Part shown: positions 1 to 6,536 of the stretch, piece by piece
Layout: every line of letters starts with the position of its first letter
Position numbering within the stretch: the stretch's first letter is position 1
Source of the DNA: an uncultured Robiginitomaculum sp.
GTDB taxonomy: Bacteria > Pseudomonadota > Alphaproteobacteria > Caulobacterales > Maricaulaceae
Direction: 5' to 3'
Assembly (NCBI GenBank): GCA_938003555.1
Contig: CALKXN010000220.1
Span: 1 to 7,324, forward strand
DNA: 7,324 bases
Made by a program: the position numbers and the translations under genes
The notes under the pieces: model-generated
Seen by the model: only the letters and a program-made list of their open reading frames with translations
What the model was told of the DNA's origin: nothing
Database searches by the model: none

Positions 1-669
1 CATCACCTTACCAAACCATCCGTCAATCCAGCGCTTCGGATAAATCTCCCAACCGGCATGATTAAACACCGCGTTCATGGTCATAATCATCAGCAGAAAC
101 AGAACCATTCCGACATGAATTGGAATGAATAAAGCGAGCGCAGGCAGGAACCATGCGCTAATCAATGCCTCTAATGGATCAAAGGAAAAACTTGCCCATG
201 GGGTGGGTTGTTTCGAGCGGTGATGCCCTGCATGCGTTGCGCGATATAATTTCGGATGATGCATGGCGCGATGCGTCCAATAAAAATAAGTGTCGTGCGC
301 AAAGAGATATAGACCCGCCGAAAGCAGCAAATATGCCCAGCCGTCAAAGCCTGCAATTGGGCCGCTATAGATTGCCGTCCCGCCCGCTTTCCACATTTCC
401 ATGAGTATCGCGCCGGGCGCGGCATAGATAAAACTGCTGATCAAAGAGAGTTTGATTTCGTGGCGAATAACTTTGCGCGTCGGGATCATTTTCGTCAGGC
501 GGCGCGCTTTGACTTTATTCTCATCCCGCTTCCACAACAGCCAGTGCATCATGCCCGCAATGACCATATAGCGCGCCATGATGATCACGACGAGCGCGAT
601 GTAAGTTATGAACGTTTGAACTGGATCTATGGACAACATAACGTCTGTATAGCGCCACAACAGCGCCAT
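1..669 (-). CDS. Sterol desaturase / fatty acid hydroxylase superfamily protein (C-terminus beyond left edge)
   Basis: The frame is open for 223 codons from an ATG at 669 to the first base of the window, so only the N-terminal part is present. It has hydrophobic stretches at about residues 17-46, 72-92, 110-126 and 167-203. Between the third and fourth lie two histidine clusters: HRAMHH (133-138, with the preceding DTYFYW) and HAGHH (146-150). A further conserved-looking FNHAGW follows at 202-207. Spaced histidine boxes between membrane helices are the di-iron ligands of the FA_hydroxylase family, which hydroxylates or desaturates lipids in the membrane. The last box should lie off the window. 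The substrate cannot be told. The gene starts 12 bases after the stop of the upstream esterase gene, suggesting cotranscription. An in-frame TAA just upstream (684-682) limits the start. There is no clear ribosome site before 669, and Met11 or Met31 are possible alternatives. Confidence 0.85.
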   Translation of the reverse strand, partial: MALLWRYTDVMLSIDPVQTFITYIALVVIIMARYMVIAGMMHWLLWKRDENKVKARRLTKMIPTRKVIRHEIKLSLISSFIYAAPGAILMEMWKAGGTAIYSGPIAGFDGWAYLLLSAGLYLFAHDTYFYWTHRAMHHPKLYRATHAGHHRSKQPTPWASFSFDPLEALISAWFLPALALFIPIHVGMVLFLLMIMTMNAVFNHAGWEIYPKRWIDGWFGKVM

Positions 670-681
670 AAGAATAGGCGA

Positions 682-1407
682 TTAGTCGCGTGGCAAATAG
701 GGTTGCAAGGCCTCACCCCACGCCACATATCCCGCATCCGTCAAATGAACACCGTCATTCGTAAATTCTGCGCGCATATCATCAGGCGATATCCCAAAAA
801 CTGGCGTCAGGTCGATATATGTAACCCGCCCGCGCATTGCCTTATCTTCGGCCAGATTTCGAAGTGCCGCATTTAGCGCAACAACAGATTTGTCCCATTG
901 CCCATTGCGCGGCAACACACTTTGCAGGTAAATTTTAGTGTCAGGCCATCGATTAGCGTAACTCACAAGCGATATTTTAAGCGGCGGTAATATCTGATCT
1001 GGCGTGCGGTCATATGACAAATCATTTGTTCCGATCATCACGAAAATCGCTTTGGGGGACTCACGTAAAATGAGAGGCAAACGCTCTAACATGCCTTCGG
1101 TGACGTCCCAGCCAACGCCGTGATTGGCCACCATTCTATCATAAGGAAAATCAAGGGACATCCAGCCTTCGGTAATGCTGTCTCCAATCAAAACTATACC
1201 ATTTGGACTCGGTCCTTCCGCGTCAATTTCTGCGACACGCTTTTTAAAATGCGTTTGCCCCTCTGCAACCATCCAAGACGGCGGCATAATTGAAAGGTCA
1301 AGGCGCTCTAAGGAAGGGTCATCTATAGGCATAACCTGTGGCGCTTTGGGCGAACACGCCGCCATAAAGGCAAGGGCAAGACTTAAAGTTATGGAGTGAC
1401 GCAGCAT
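682..1407 (-). CDS. SGNH/GDSL-family hydrolase, predicted lipoprotein esterase
   Basis: The 241-residue product starts with a short basic segment, a hydrophobic core and a lipobox FMAAC, giving lipidated Cys18. Ser follows the Cys, so outer-membrane sorting is likely by the usual rule. The SGNH blocks are all visible: block I IGDSITEG with nucleophile Ser77; block II NHGVGW with Gly97; block III IGTND with Asn128; block V NDGVHLTDAGY with Asp218 and His221. The catalytic Ser-Asp-His set and oxyanion-hole residues are therefore intact. The family cleaves esters of sugars, lipids and other substrates. Placed behind a sugar porter in a xylose locus, a carbohydrate deacetylase role is plausible but inferred. 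The start is supported by AAGAAGG (1413-1419) five bases upstream. The gene lies 75 bases after the transporter gene, with a terminator-like hairpin in the gap. Confidence 0.9.
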   Translation of the reverse strand: MLRHSITLSLALAFMAACSPKAPQVMPIDDPSLERLDLSIMPPSWMVAEGQTHFKKRVAEIDAEGPSPNGIVLIGDSITEGWMSLDFPYDRMVANHGVGWDVTEGMLERLPLILRESPKAIFVMIGTNDLSYDRTPDQILPPLKISLVSYANRWPDTKIYLQSVLPRNGQWDKSVVALNAALRNLAEDKAMRGRVTYIDLTPVFGISPDDMRAEFTNDGVHLTDAGYVAWGEALQPYLPRD

Positions 1408-1424
1408 AAAAACCTTCTTGATAC

Positions 1425-1455
1425 AAAAATGGCACCCGTGAAGATCACGGATGCC
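1425..1455 (-). terminator. Rho-independent terminator-like hairpin after the sugar porter gene
   Basis: On the minus strand an 11-bp stem (GGCATCCGTGA pairing with TCACGGGTGCC, one G-U pair) closes a three-base loop (TCT at 1444-1442). It is followed by A and five T residues (1430-1425). It lies 28 bases past the transporter stop. The U-tract is short and the esterase ribosome site starts five bases further on, so it may act as a partial terminator or as an mRNA-end stabiliser rather than a full stop. Confidence 0.7.
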
Positions 1456-1482
1456 CTGAACTTTATTAGATATAGTTTGAGG

Positions 1483-2886
1483 TTAACCTACCATATCCTC
1501 GAGTTCCATACCCTTCGTTTCGCGCACCGCTTTGGCGACGAATAGAATGGAAATGAAGGCGAAGCCCGAATAGATAAAGAAGGAAATAGATAGGCCTAAA
1601 TTCGCAAGCATCCACGGGAATGACAATGTCACCAAGAAGTTTGCGAGCCATTGAAACAGACCTGCAACCGCAAGAGCAGAACCCCGAATTTGATTCGGGA
1701 ACATTTCGCCAAGCAAAACCCACATGACGGGGCCCCATGTCATATTAAAGAAGAATACATAGGCCATCGCCGCAAAAAGAGCTGTGCGGCCCATTGCAGG
1801 GTCAAGAACGAGATTGTCATTAACAAGCTCGCCCGTTCCGAATGCCCAAGCCACAACAGCCAGCATGATAGCCATACCAATTGAACCAATAAGCAAGAAA
1901 GGCTTACGGCCAAATTTATCGATTAAGAATACAGTTAGGCCTGTCGCGAAAATCGACATCACGCCCATAAAGACATTCTGCTTCAGCGCGTCAGCTTCGG
2001 TAAAGCCAGCGGCTTCCCACATCACAGCGCCATAATAGAAAATGACATTGATACCGACAAGCTGTTGGAAAACAGCAAGGCCAATACCAACCCAAACGAT
2101 AGGGCGAAGTTTTCCGTTAAGGAATATATCTGACAGGCGTGGTTTGTGGTCCGAGGCAAGAGATGCTTTGATTTCGTTAACTTTCGTTTCAGCGACATCT
2201 CCACCAAATAATTTTGTCAAAGTTTTACGTGCGCCGGCTTCATCGTCTTTCACCATAGAAAAGCGTGGGCTTTTCGGGATAAAGAACAAAAGCAAGAAGA
2301 AGAGCGCCGCAGGTGCGATTTCAACCCAGAACATCCAGCGCCATGTCTCGCTACCGCGAAATTCTGCCGTCGCTCCGCCGGACACATTGGCCAGATAATA
2401 GTTAGAGAAGAATGCTGCCGTAAGACCTACGACAATTGCAATTTGCTGTAATGATGCCAGTCCGCCGCGATATTTTGCCGGAGCAATTTCAGAGATATAA
2501 GCCGGTGCCATAACAGAGGCCGCGCCAACAGCAAGGCCACCTAAAATGCGATAAAGAATAAATTCAAATGATCCGCCCGCAATGCCTGAACCCCACGCAC
2601 TAATGAGGAAGAAGGCTGCAGCCACCATCATCATGTTACGACGACCAAAACGATCAGATAGCCACCCTGCAGAGAATGCACCAATCGCGCAACCCAGCAG
2701 CATAGAGGCGACATTAAATCCGCTAGCGAAATTTGTTGCGCCAAACGCAGCATCCAAACCTTTAACAGTGCCGTTAATGACGCCGCTATCAAAGCCAAAT
2801 AAGAAACCACCAAGCGTTGCGACCAAGCAGATCAGAATAACAAACCCAAAACTACCTTCGGATTTATCCGTTACATTATTGTCCAT
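1483..2886 (-). CDS. MFS sugar porter (XylE/GLUT-type), probable D-xylose or hexose:proton symporter
   Basis: The 467-residue, strongly hydrophobic product fits 12 membrane helices and the usual length of the sugar porter family. Diagnostic motifs appear in order: GFLFGFDSGVINGT (27-40), SDRFGRR (77-83), PKSPRF (204-209, normally PESPR), QQLVGIN (274-280), DKFGRK (323-328), TWGPVMW (383-389), PNQIRG (397-402) and RETKG (455-459, normally PETKG). By motif alignment, the sugar-contacting residues of E. coli XylE have counterparts at Gln148, Gln274, Gln275, Asn280, Trp389 and Gln412. It would bring monosaccharide across the inner membrane. Xylose as substrate is inferred from the nearby xylulokinase; glucose or other sugars are possible. 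The start is fixed by AGGGGAG at 2891-2897, four bases before the ATG. A palindromic operator candidate lies about 90 bases upstream, pointing to control by the adjacent repressor. Confidence 0.93.
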   Translation of the reverse strand: MDNNVTDKSEGSFGFVILICLVATLGGFLFGFDSGVINGTVKGLDAAFGATNFASGFNVASMLLGCAIGAFSAGWLSDRFGRRNMMMVAAAFFLISAWGSGIAGGSFEFILYRILGGLAVGAASVMAPAYISEIAPAKYRGGLASLQQIAIVVGLTAAFFSNYYLANVSGGATAEFRGSETWRWMFWVEIAPAALFFLLLFFIPKSPRFSMVKDDEAGARKTLTKLFGGDVAETKVNEIKASLASDHKPRLSDIFLNGKLRPIVWVGIGLAVFQQLVGINVIFYYGAVMWEAAGFTEADALKQNVFMGVMSIFATGLTVFLIDKFGRKPFLLIGSIGMAIMLAVVAWAFGTGELVNDNLVLDPAMGRTALFAAMAYVFFFNMTWGPVMWVLLGEMFPNQIRGSALAVAGLFQWLANFLVTLSFPWMLANLGLSISFFIYSGFAFISILFVAKAVRETKGMELEDMVG

Positions 2887-2890
2887 AGGA

Positions 2891-2897
2891 CTCCCCT
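2891..2897 (-). promoter_or_regulatory. Strong ribosome binding site of the sugar porter gene
   Basis: AGGGGAG on the minus strand ends four bases before the ATG at 2886. It is the clearest Shine-Dalgarno match in the window and fixes the transporter start. Confidence 0.75.
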
Positions 2898-2964
2898 TTA
2901 ATGTGATGCACCTTTTTGTGCTCTTATCTTCGTCCTAATCTAAAGTTTCGGATAGCACAAATTA

Positions 2965-2994
2965 TTTATGACAGCGCTGTCACGATTTTCGCAA
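2965..2994 (-). promoter_or_regulatory. Candidate promoter of the sugar porter gene
   Basis: On the minus strand TTGCGA (2994-2989, four of six matches to -35) and CATAAA (2970-2965, four of six to -10) are separated by 18 bases. The palindrome at 2969-2982 fills the spacer and touches the -10, as expected for repression. GTGACA inside the palindrome (2983-2978) is an alternative -35, but it has only a weak -10 downstream. The exact elements are uncertain. Confidence 0.35.
2969..2982. promoter_or_regulatory. LacI-family operator candidate upstream of the sugar porter
   Basis: TGACAGCGCTGTCA is a perfect 14-bp palindrome with a central CpG, the usual form of a LacI-family operator. It matches the core of the second palindrome at 4036-4055 at all but the two bases flanking the central CG. 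It lies between the repressor stop and the transporter start, centred about 89 bases from the ATG, within the region where a promoter must sit. Confidence 0.75.
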
Positions 2995-2998
2995 ACGC

Positions 2999-3997
2999 CT
3001 AAGCGCGTGGGCCATGCGATGCGCGAAGAATGAGGCGATGTGGCAGGACGTCATGTTTCGGCGCGCTCTCTTGATTTCGTATGCGCTCGAGTAATAGTTC
3101 TGCGGCGCGGGCGGCCATATCTTTAAGCGGTTGGCGCACTGTTGTGAGTGGCGGACTGATCACGCTGGCCACGGCAACATCATCATAGCCTACAATTGTA
3201 AGCTCACTCGGTACAGCAATACCGCGCTTGTAGCTTTCCGCAATTGCACCTGCGGCCATATCGTCATTACTCGCAAATATGGCCGTTGGTGGATTTGGCA
3301 TGGACAGTAATCGCGCCGCGCAGCTCTGCCCCGTTTCGTAAGAGAACGCCCCTTCACGCACTAATGCAGAGTCATATTTAATTGCCGCATCATCCAAAGC
3401 GAGCCTATATCCTGCCATGCGGTTTCGGCTCACCCCAAATTCATTTGGCCCTGTTATCAGACCGATACGTTTGTGACCTAGCTCAATAAGCTTTTGCGTC
3501 ATTTCTTTGGCCGCAGCTTGATCATCAATGCGAACACTTGGCGCAGAATCATTAGCCGTTTCCGGCGCAATACGAACAAAGGGAATATTCTGACCAGTCA
3601 ATTTGGTGATAATTTCAGGATCATCTGACATAGGCGGAATTAATATAACCCCCGCCATTTCACCTCCTCTGATCAAATCGTCAAACCCGCTAGGCTGGGC
3701 TCGGAAATCTTCGACGACCAAATGAAAGCCATTACGGCTACACCAATCCATCGCGCCAATTTGAATATTATCAATATAAGAGCGGCTGGGATTAGAAATA
3801 ATCAGGGCAATCAAATTAGAGCCGCGTCGACGTAGATTGCGCGCGGCTGTATTGAGCGTAAAATTTAACTCTTTGGCCGCAAGCTGAACTTTCTCGCGGG
3901 TTTTGTCGCGCACCCCCGCTTCTCCATTAAGCACTCGGCTTACGGTTTTAAAGGATACACCCGCCGCATTGGCGACATCTATGATTGTTGCGTTCAT
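2999..3997 (-). CDS. LacI-family transcriptional repressor of the sugar locus
   Basis: The 332-residue product has the normal LacI/GalR length and layout. The N-terminal helix-turn-helix spans residues 3-24 (IIDVANAAGVS then recognition helix FKTVSRVLN). The hinge helix AARNLRR (51-57) carries Leu55, which in this family inserts at the operator's central CpG. A periplasmic-binding-like effector domain follows from about residue 61. It includes RNRMAGYRLAL (191-201), FASNDDMAAGA (241-251) and VGYDDV (269-274), typical sugar-pocket and fold motifs. It would repress until a sugar, plausibly xylose or a xyloside, binds. Two matching palindromes, one beside its own promoter and one before the transporter, are its probable operators, implying autoregulation. 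The start is chosen because the helix-turn-helix begins right after it; no good Shine-Dalgarno is visible, so translation may be weak. Confidence 0.93.
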   Translation of the reverse strand: MNATIIDVANAAGVSFKTVSRVLNGEAGVRDKTREKVQLAAKELNFTLNTAARNLRRRGSNLIALIISNPSRSYIDNIQIGAMDWCSRNGFHLVVEDFRAQPSGFDDLIRGGEMAGVILIPPMSDDPEIITKLTGQNIPFVRIAPETANDSAPSVRIDDQAAAKEMTQKLIELGHKRIGLITGPNEFGVSRNRMAGYRLALDDAAIKYDSALVREGAFSYETGQSCAARLLSMPNPPTAIFASNDDMAAGAIAESYKRGIAVPSELTIVGYDDVAVASVISPPLTTVRQPLKDMAARAAELLLERIRNQESAPKHDVLPHRLILRASHGPRA

Positions 3998-4035
3998 AAT
4001 GAAGTTACATCTGTCATAAATGATTTGCTAAAGCG

Positions 4036-4055
4036 AATTGACAACGTTGTCAATT
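4036..4055. promoter_or_regulatory. LacI-family operator candidate in the divergent repressor/GH3 intergenic region
   Basis: AATTGACAACGTTGTCAATT is a perfect 20-bp palindrome centred on CG. Its inner TGACAACGTTGTCA has the same TGACA-nCGn-TGTCA pattern as the site at 2969-2982. It lies 38 bases upstream of the repressor start and 58 bases upstream of the GH3 start. It contains TTGACA and TTGTCA -35-like hexamers on both strands, so one bound repressor could block both divergent promoters. Confidence 0.85.
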
Positions 4056-4075
4056 TGAGACAATCTCACGAAAAT
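4047..4075 (+). promoter_or_regulatory. Candidate promoter of the GH3-xylB operon
   Basis: TTGTCA (4047-4052, five of six to the -35 consensus) lies 17 bases before GAAAAT (4070-4075, four of six to -10). The -35 is inside the operator palindrome. An alternative is the perfect TTGACA at 4038-4043 with GACAAT at 4059-4064, but its spacer is only 15 bases. Either choice puts the operator over RNA polymerase contacts. Confidence 0.4.
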
Positions 4076-4103
4076 ATTGGGGGAACATCCAACATGCACA
4101 ATT

Positions 4104-4108
4104 GGGGA
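4104..4108 (+). promoter_or_regulatory. Ribosome binding site that decides the GH3 start
   Basis: GGGGA lies five bases before the ATG at 4114. The frame is also open to a TTG at 4102, but that codon overlaps the site itself. Starting at 4114 also gives a standard signal peptide beginning MKLRHS. Confidence 0.7.
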
Positions 4109-4113
4109 TCATT

Positions 4114-6534
4114 ATGAAATTACGCCACTCTCTTACCATGACAGGCGCAAGCCTTGCTTTGATCGCTGCGCTAACGCTCTCGGCCTGCCGCGCGCCGGAC
4201 GCTCACACCCATACAGACGCCCCGCGCCAAGTCGACATGATGAGCGCCCCATGGCAAGACGATGCACGCATTAATGATTTGATCGCCGAAATGACGCTGG
4301 ATGAGAAACTCGCGCAGCTTAGTTGCGTCTGGTTTGGCAAAGCTGATATTTATAATAGTGACGGCAGTTTCAATCCCGAGAAAATGGCCGAGAAGTTCCC
4401 GCATGGCATAGGCTGCTTTGCTCGCCCGCAAGACACGATCGGCATGGAAGGCCCTAGCGAGCGCAAGGACGTGAACGATTCAACCGTTGTGCGCCGCATG
4501 AGCGCCCGCTCCCCCGCCGACACCGTCACGCTCGTCAATGAAATTCAAAAATGGCATATTGAAAACACCCGCCTGGGCATTCCAACGCTTTTTCACGAAG
4601 AAGGCCTGCATGGCTTCCAAGGCAAAGATGCCACAGCCTTCCCGCAATCTATCGCGCTGGCAGCCACCTTTGATACAGAGCTCGCCGAGCGCGTCTATAG
4701 CGTTACAGCCCGCGAAATTCGCATTCGCGGCGTGCATCACGTTCTCTCTCCCGTTGTCGACGTTGCGCTTGACCCGCGCTGGGGCCGCATTGAGGAAACA
4801 TTTGGCGAAGATCCTTATCTCGTGTCTCAAATGGGCCTAGCTTCCGTAATCGGGTTTCAGGGCACAGAAGATTATCTCGCCGATGATAAAGTCCTCACCA
4901 CGCTGAAACATATGACAGGACATGGTATGCCTGAAGCTGGCATGAATGTCGGCCCCGCCGCCGTATCCGAGCGCATGTTATATGAAATATTCTTTCCGCC
5001 ATTTGAAGTCGCGGTTCGCGAAGGCAAAGCAGCCTCCGTCATGGCCAGTTACAATGAGCTGAACGGCATCCCGTCACACGCCAATGGATGGCTACTCAAT
5101 ACTGTTCTGCGCGGCGAATGGGGGTTTAACGGCTCAGTTGTTGCCGACTATTTCGCGATTAACGAGCTCGAGCGCCGTCACAGTATCGCCACAGACATTG
5201 CCCATGCTGGCGAACTTGCTCTACGCGCAGGCGTAGATTTAGAACTTCCCGACGGCGTCGCCTATTACGAACTAAAGCCGAAAATCGAAAGTGGCGACAT
5301 CCCCATGAGCGTTGTCGACACAGCGCTTCGCCGCGTTCTGGAAATGAAAGTCCGCGGACGAGTGTTTGAGACGCCCTATGCGGACGGCCCAGCGGCCGAA
5401 GCTTTGACAGGTAATGAAGAAGCCCGCGCTATTGCGCTTGAGGCCGCGATTAAAGCCCCTGTCCTCTTGAAAAATGAAGGCAATATCCTTCCGCTAAGTG
5501 CCGGGGATTACAAAACAATCGCCGTGATTGGCCCCAATAGTGACGTTACAGTCCTCGGGGGATATTCAGACGAACCGCGTCAAACCGTATCCATTCTGGA
5601 CGGCATGAAAGCCAAGGTCGGCGAGGATAAAGTCATTTGGTCCAAAGGCGTAACGCTAACCGATAATCGCAGTTGGTGGGATGATGAAGTCAATTTGATT
5701 GATCCCGATAAAAACCGAAGCGATATTTTTGAAGCTGTTGCCAAAGCGAAAAACGCCGACATCATTATCGTCGCAATCGGCGGCGATGAGAGCACGTCGC
5801 GTGAAGCGTGGTCGGAAACCCATATGGGAGATCGCAGCGACATTACCCTGATCGGACAACAGAAAGAATTAGTCGATGCGCTCGCCAAGACGGGTAAGCC
5901 GATGATTGGCGTTGTCATCTCCGGCCGTCCGCTAAGTCTGGCGAATGTCGAAAACCATTTTGATGGCATTCTTTATGGCTGGCTACTGGGTCAGGAAACA
6001 GGAACAGCTGTCGCCAATCTTTTATTTGGTGACGCTGTGCCGTCTGGAAAAATGCCTGTCACTGTGCCGCGCACTGTTGGGCATATTCCGGCTTATTATT
6101 ATCACAAGCCTACGGCGCGGCGCGGATACGCCTTTGGCGATGCCAGCCCGCTTTACGCCTTTGGCCATGGCCTATCCTACACAACATTTGAGCTATCTGA
6201 GCCAAAACTCTCATCAAGCAATATTGGCGTAAACGGGGACAGCAGCGTATCGGTTGAGGTAACAAATACAGGCGACTATACTGCTGACGAGATTGTGCAA
6301 TTATACATTCGCGATGAAGTCAGCACCGTCACGCGCCCCGTCAAAGAACTTAAGGGCTTTGAACGCGTCACGTTAAAGCCGGGCGAGACGCAAACCGTCG
6401 CTCTACCGATTACAAACCGCGCCCTTGCCTTTTACGACATCAATATGGACCTCCTCGTTGAGCCTGGCACATTTGAAATCATGGTCGGCAATAGCTCGGT
6501 TGAGACGAAATCTGTCACGCTAACGGTAGAATAG
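4114..6534 (+). CDS. Family 3 glycoside hydrolase, lipoprotein; probable beta-xylosidase/beta-glucosidase
   Basis: From the ATG at 4114 the product has 806 residues. It has a signal peptide with lipobox LSAC (Cys25, followed by Arg), so it is probably outer-membrane anchored. The GH3 N-terminal barrel spans about residues 50-400: MTLDEKLAQL, HEEGLHG (161-167), DPRWGR, GEDP (231-234) and the substrate-binding KH pair (265-266). The nucleophile is Asp345 in VVADYFAI; Ser is more usual than Ala before it. The second alpha/beta domain spans about 450-650 and carries GGDESTSREAW, where Glu559 or Glu564 is the probable acid/base, then GDR. A fibronectin-III-like domain closes the protein (about 690-780). 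The enzyme removes beta-linked sugars from the non-reducing end. Xylosidase rather than glucosidase activity is inferred mainly from the downstream xylulokinase. The stop is two bases before that gene. The operator at 4036-4055 indicates repression by the divergent LacI-type protein. Confidence 0.93.
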   Translation: MKLRHSLTMTGASLALIAALTLSACRAPDAHTHTDAPRQVDMMSAPWQDDARINDLIAEMTLDEKLAQLSCVWFGKADIYNSDGSFNPEKMAEKFPHGIGCFARPQDTIGMEGPSERKDVNDSTVVRRMSARSPADTVTLVNEIQKWHIENTRLGIPTLFHEEGLHGFQGKDATAFPQSIALAATFDTELAERVYSVTAREIRIRGVHHVLSPVVDVALDPRWGRIEETFGEDPYLVSQMGLASVIGFQGTEDYLADDKVLTTLKHMTGHGMPEAGMNVGPAAVSERMLYEIFFPPFEVAVREGKAASVMASYNELNGIPSHANGWLLNTVLRGEWGFNGSVVADYFAINELERRHSIATDIAHAGELALRAGVDLELPDGVAYYELKPKIESGDIPMSVVDTALRRVLEMKVRGRVFETPYADGPAAEALTGNEEARAIALEAAIKAPVLLKNEGNILPLSAGDYKTIAVIGPNSDVTVLGGYSDEPRQTVSILDGMKAKVGEDKVIWSKGVTLTDNRSWWDDEVNLIDPDKNRSDIFEAVAKAKNADIIIVAIGGDESTSREAWSETHMGDRSDITLIGQQKELVDALAKTGKPMIGVVISGRPLSLANVENHFDGILYGWLLGQETGTAVANLLFGDAVPSGKMPVTVPRTVGHIPAYYYHKPTARRGYAFGDASPLYAFGHGLSYTTFELSEPKLSSSNIGVNGDSSVSVEVTNTGDYTADEIVQLYIRDEVSTVTRPVKELKGFERVTLKPGETQTVALPITNRALAFYDINMDLLVEPGTFEIMVGNSSVETKSVTLTVE

Positions 6535-6536
6535 TT

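Noticed and set aside
460..876. 138-codon open frame on the + strand
   Set aside because: It lies antisense to both the desaturase and the esterase genes, whose protein motifs are clear. Its translation shows no recognisable domain.
1621..1631. TGACA-A-TGTCA inverted repeat resembling the operators
   Set aside because: The arms are only one base apart instead of four, and it lies inside the transporter coding sequence, so it does not fit the operator pattern.
4003..4016. TGTCA half-site just upstream of the repressor start
   Set aside because: The matching TGACA arm is absent at the required spacing (AGTTA there), so it is not supported as a second operator.
4056..4068. TGAGA-CAA-TCTCA inverted repeat next to the operator
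   Set aside because: Short arms, a different sequence from the paired operators, and no second copy; likely chance.
4102..4113. Upstream TTG start for the GH3 gene
   Set aside because: The TTG overlaps the GGGGA ribosome site that is correctly spaced for the ATG at 4114, and the signal peptide is normal from 4114.
5580..5969. 129-codon open frame on the - strand
   Set aside because: Antisense to conserved GH3 sequence including the acid/base region; a by-product of codon use in the real gene.
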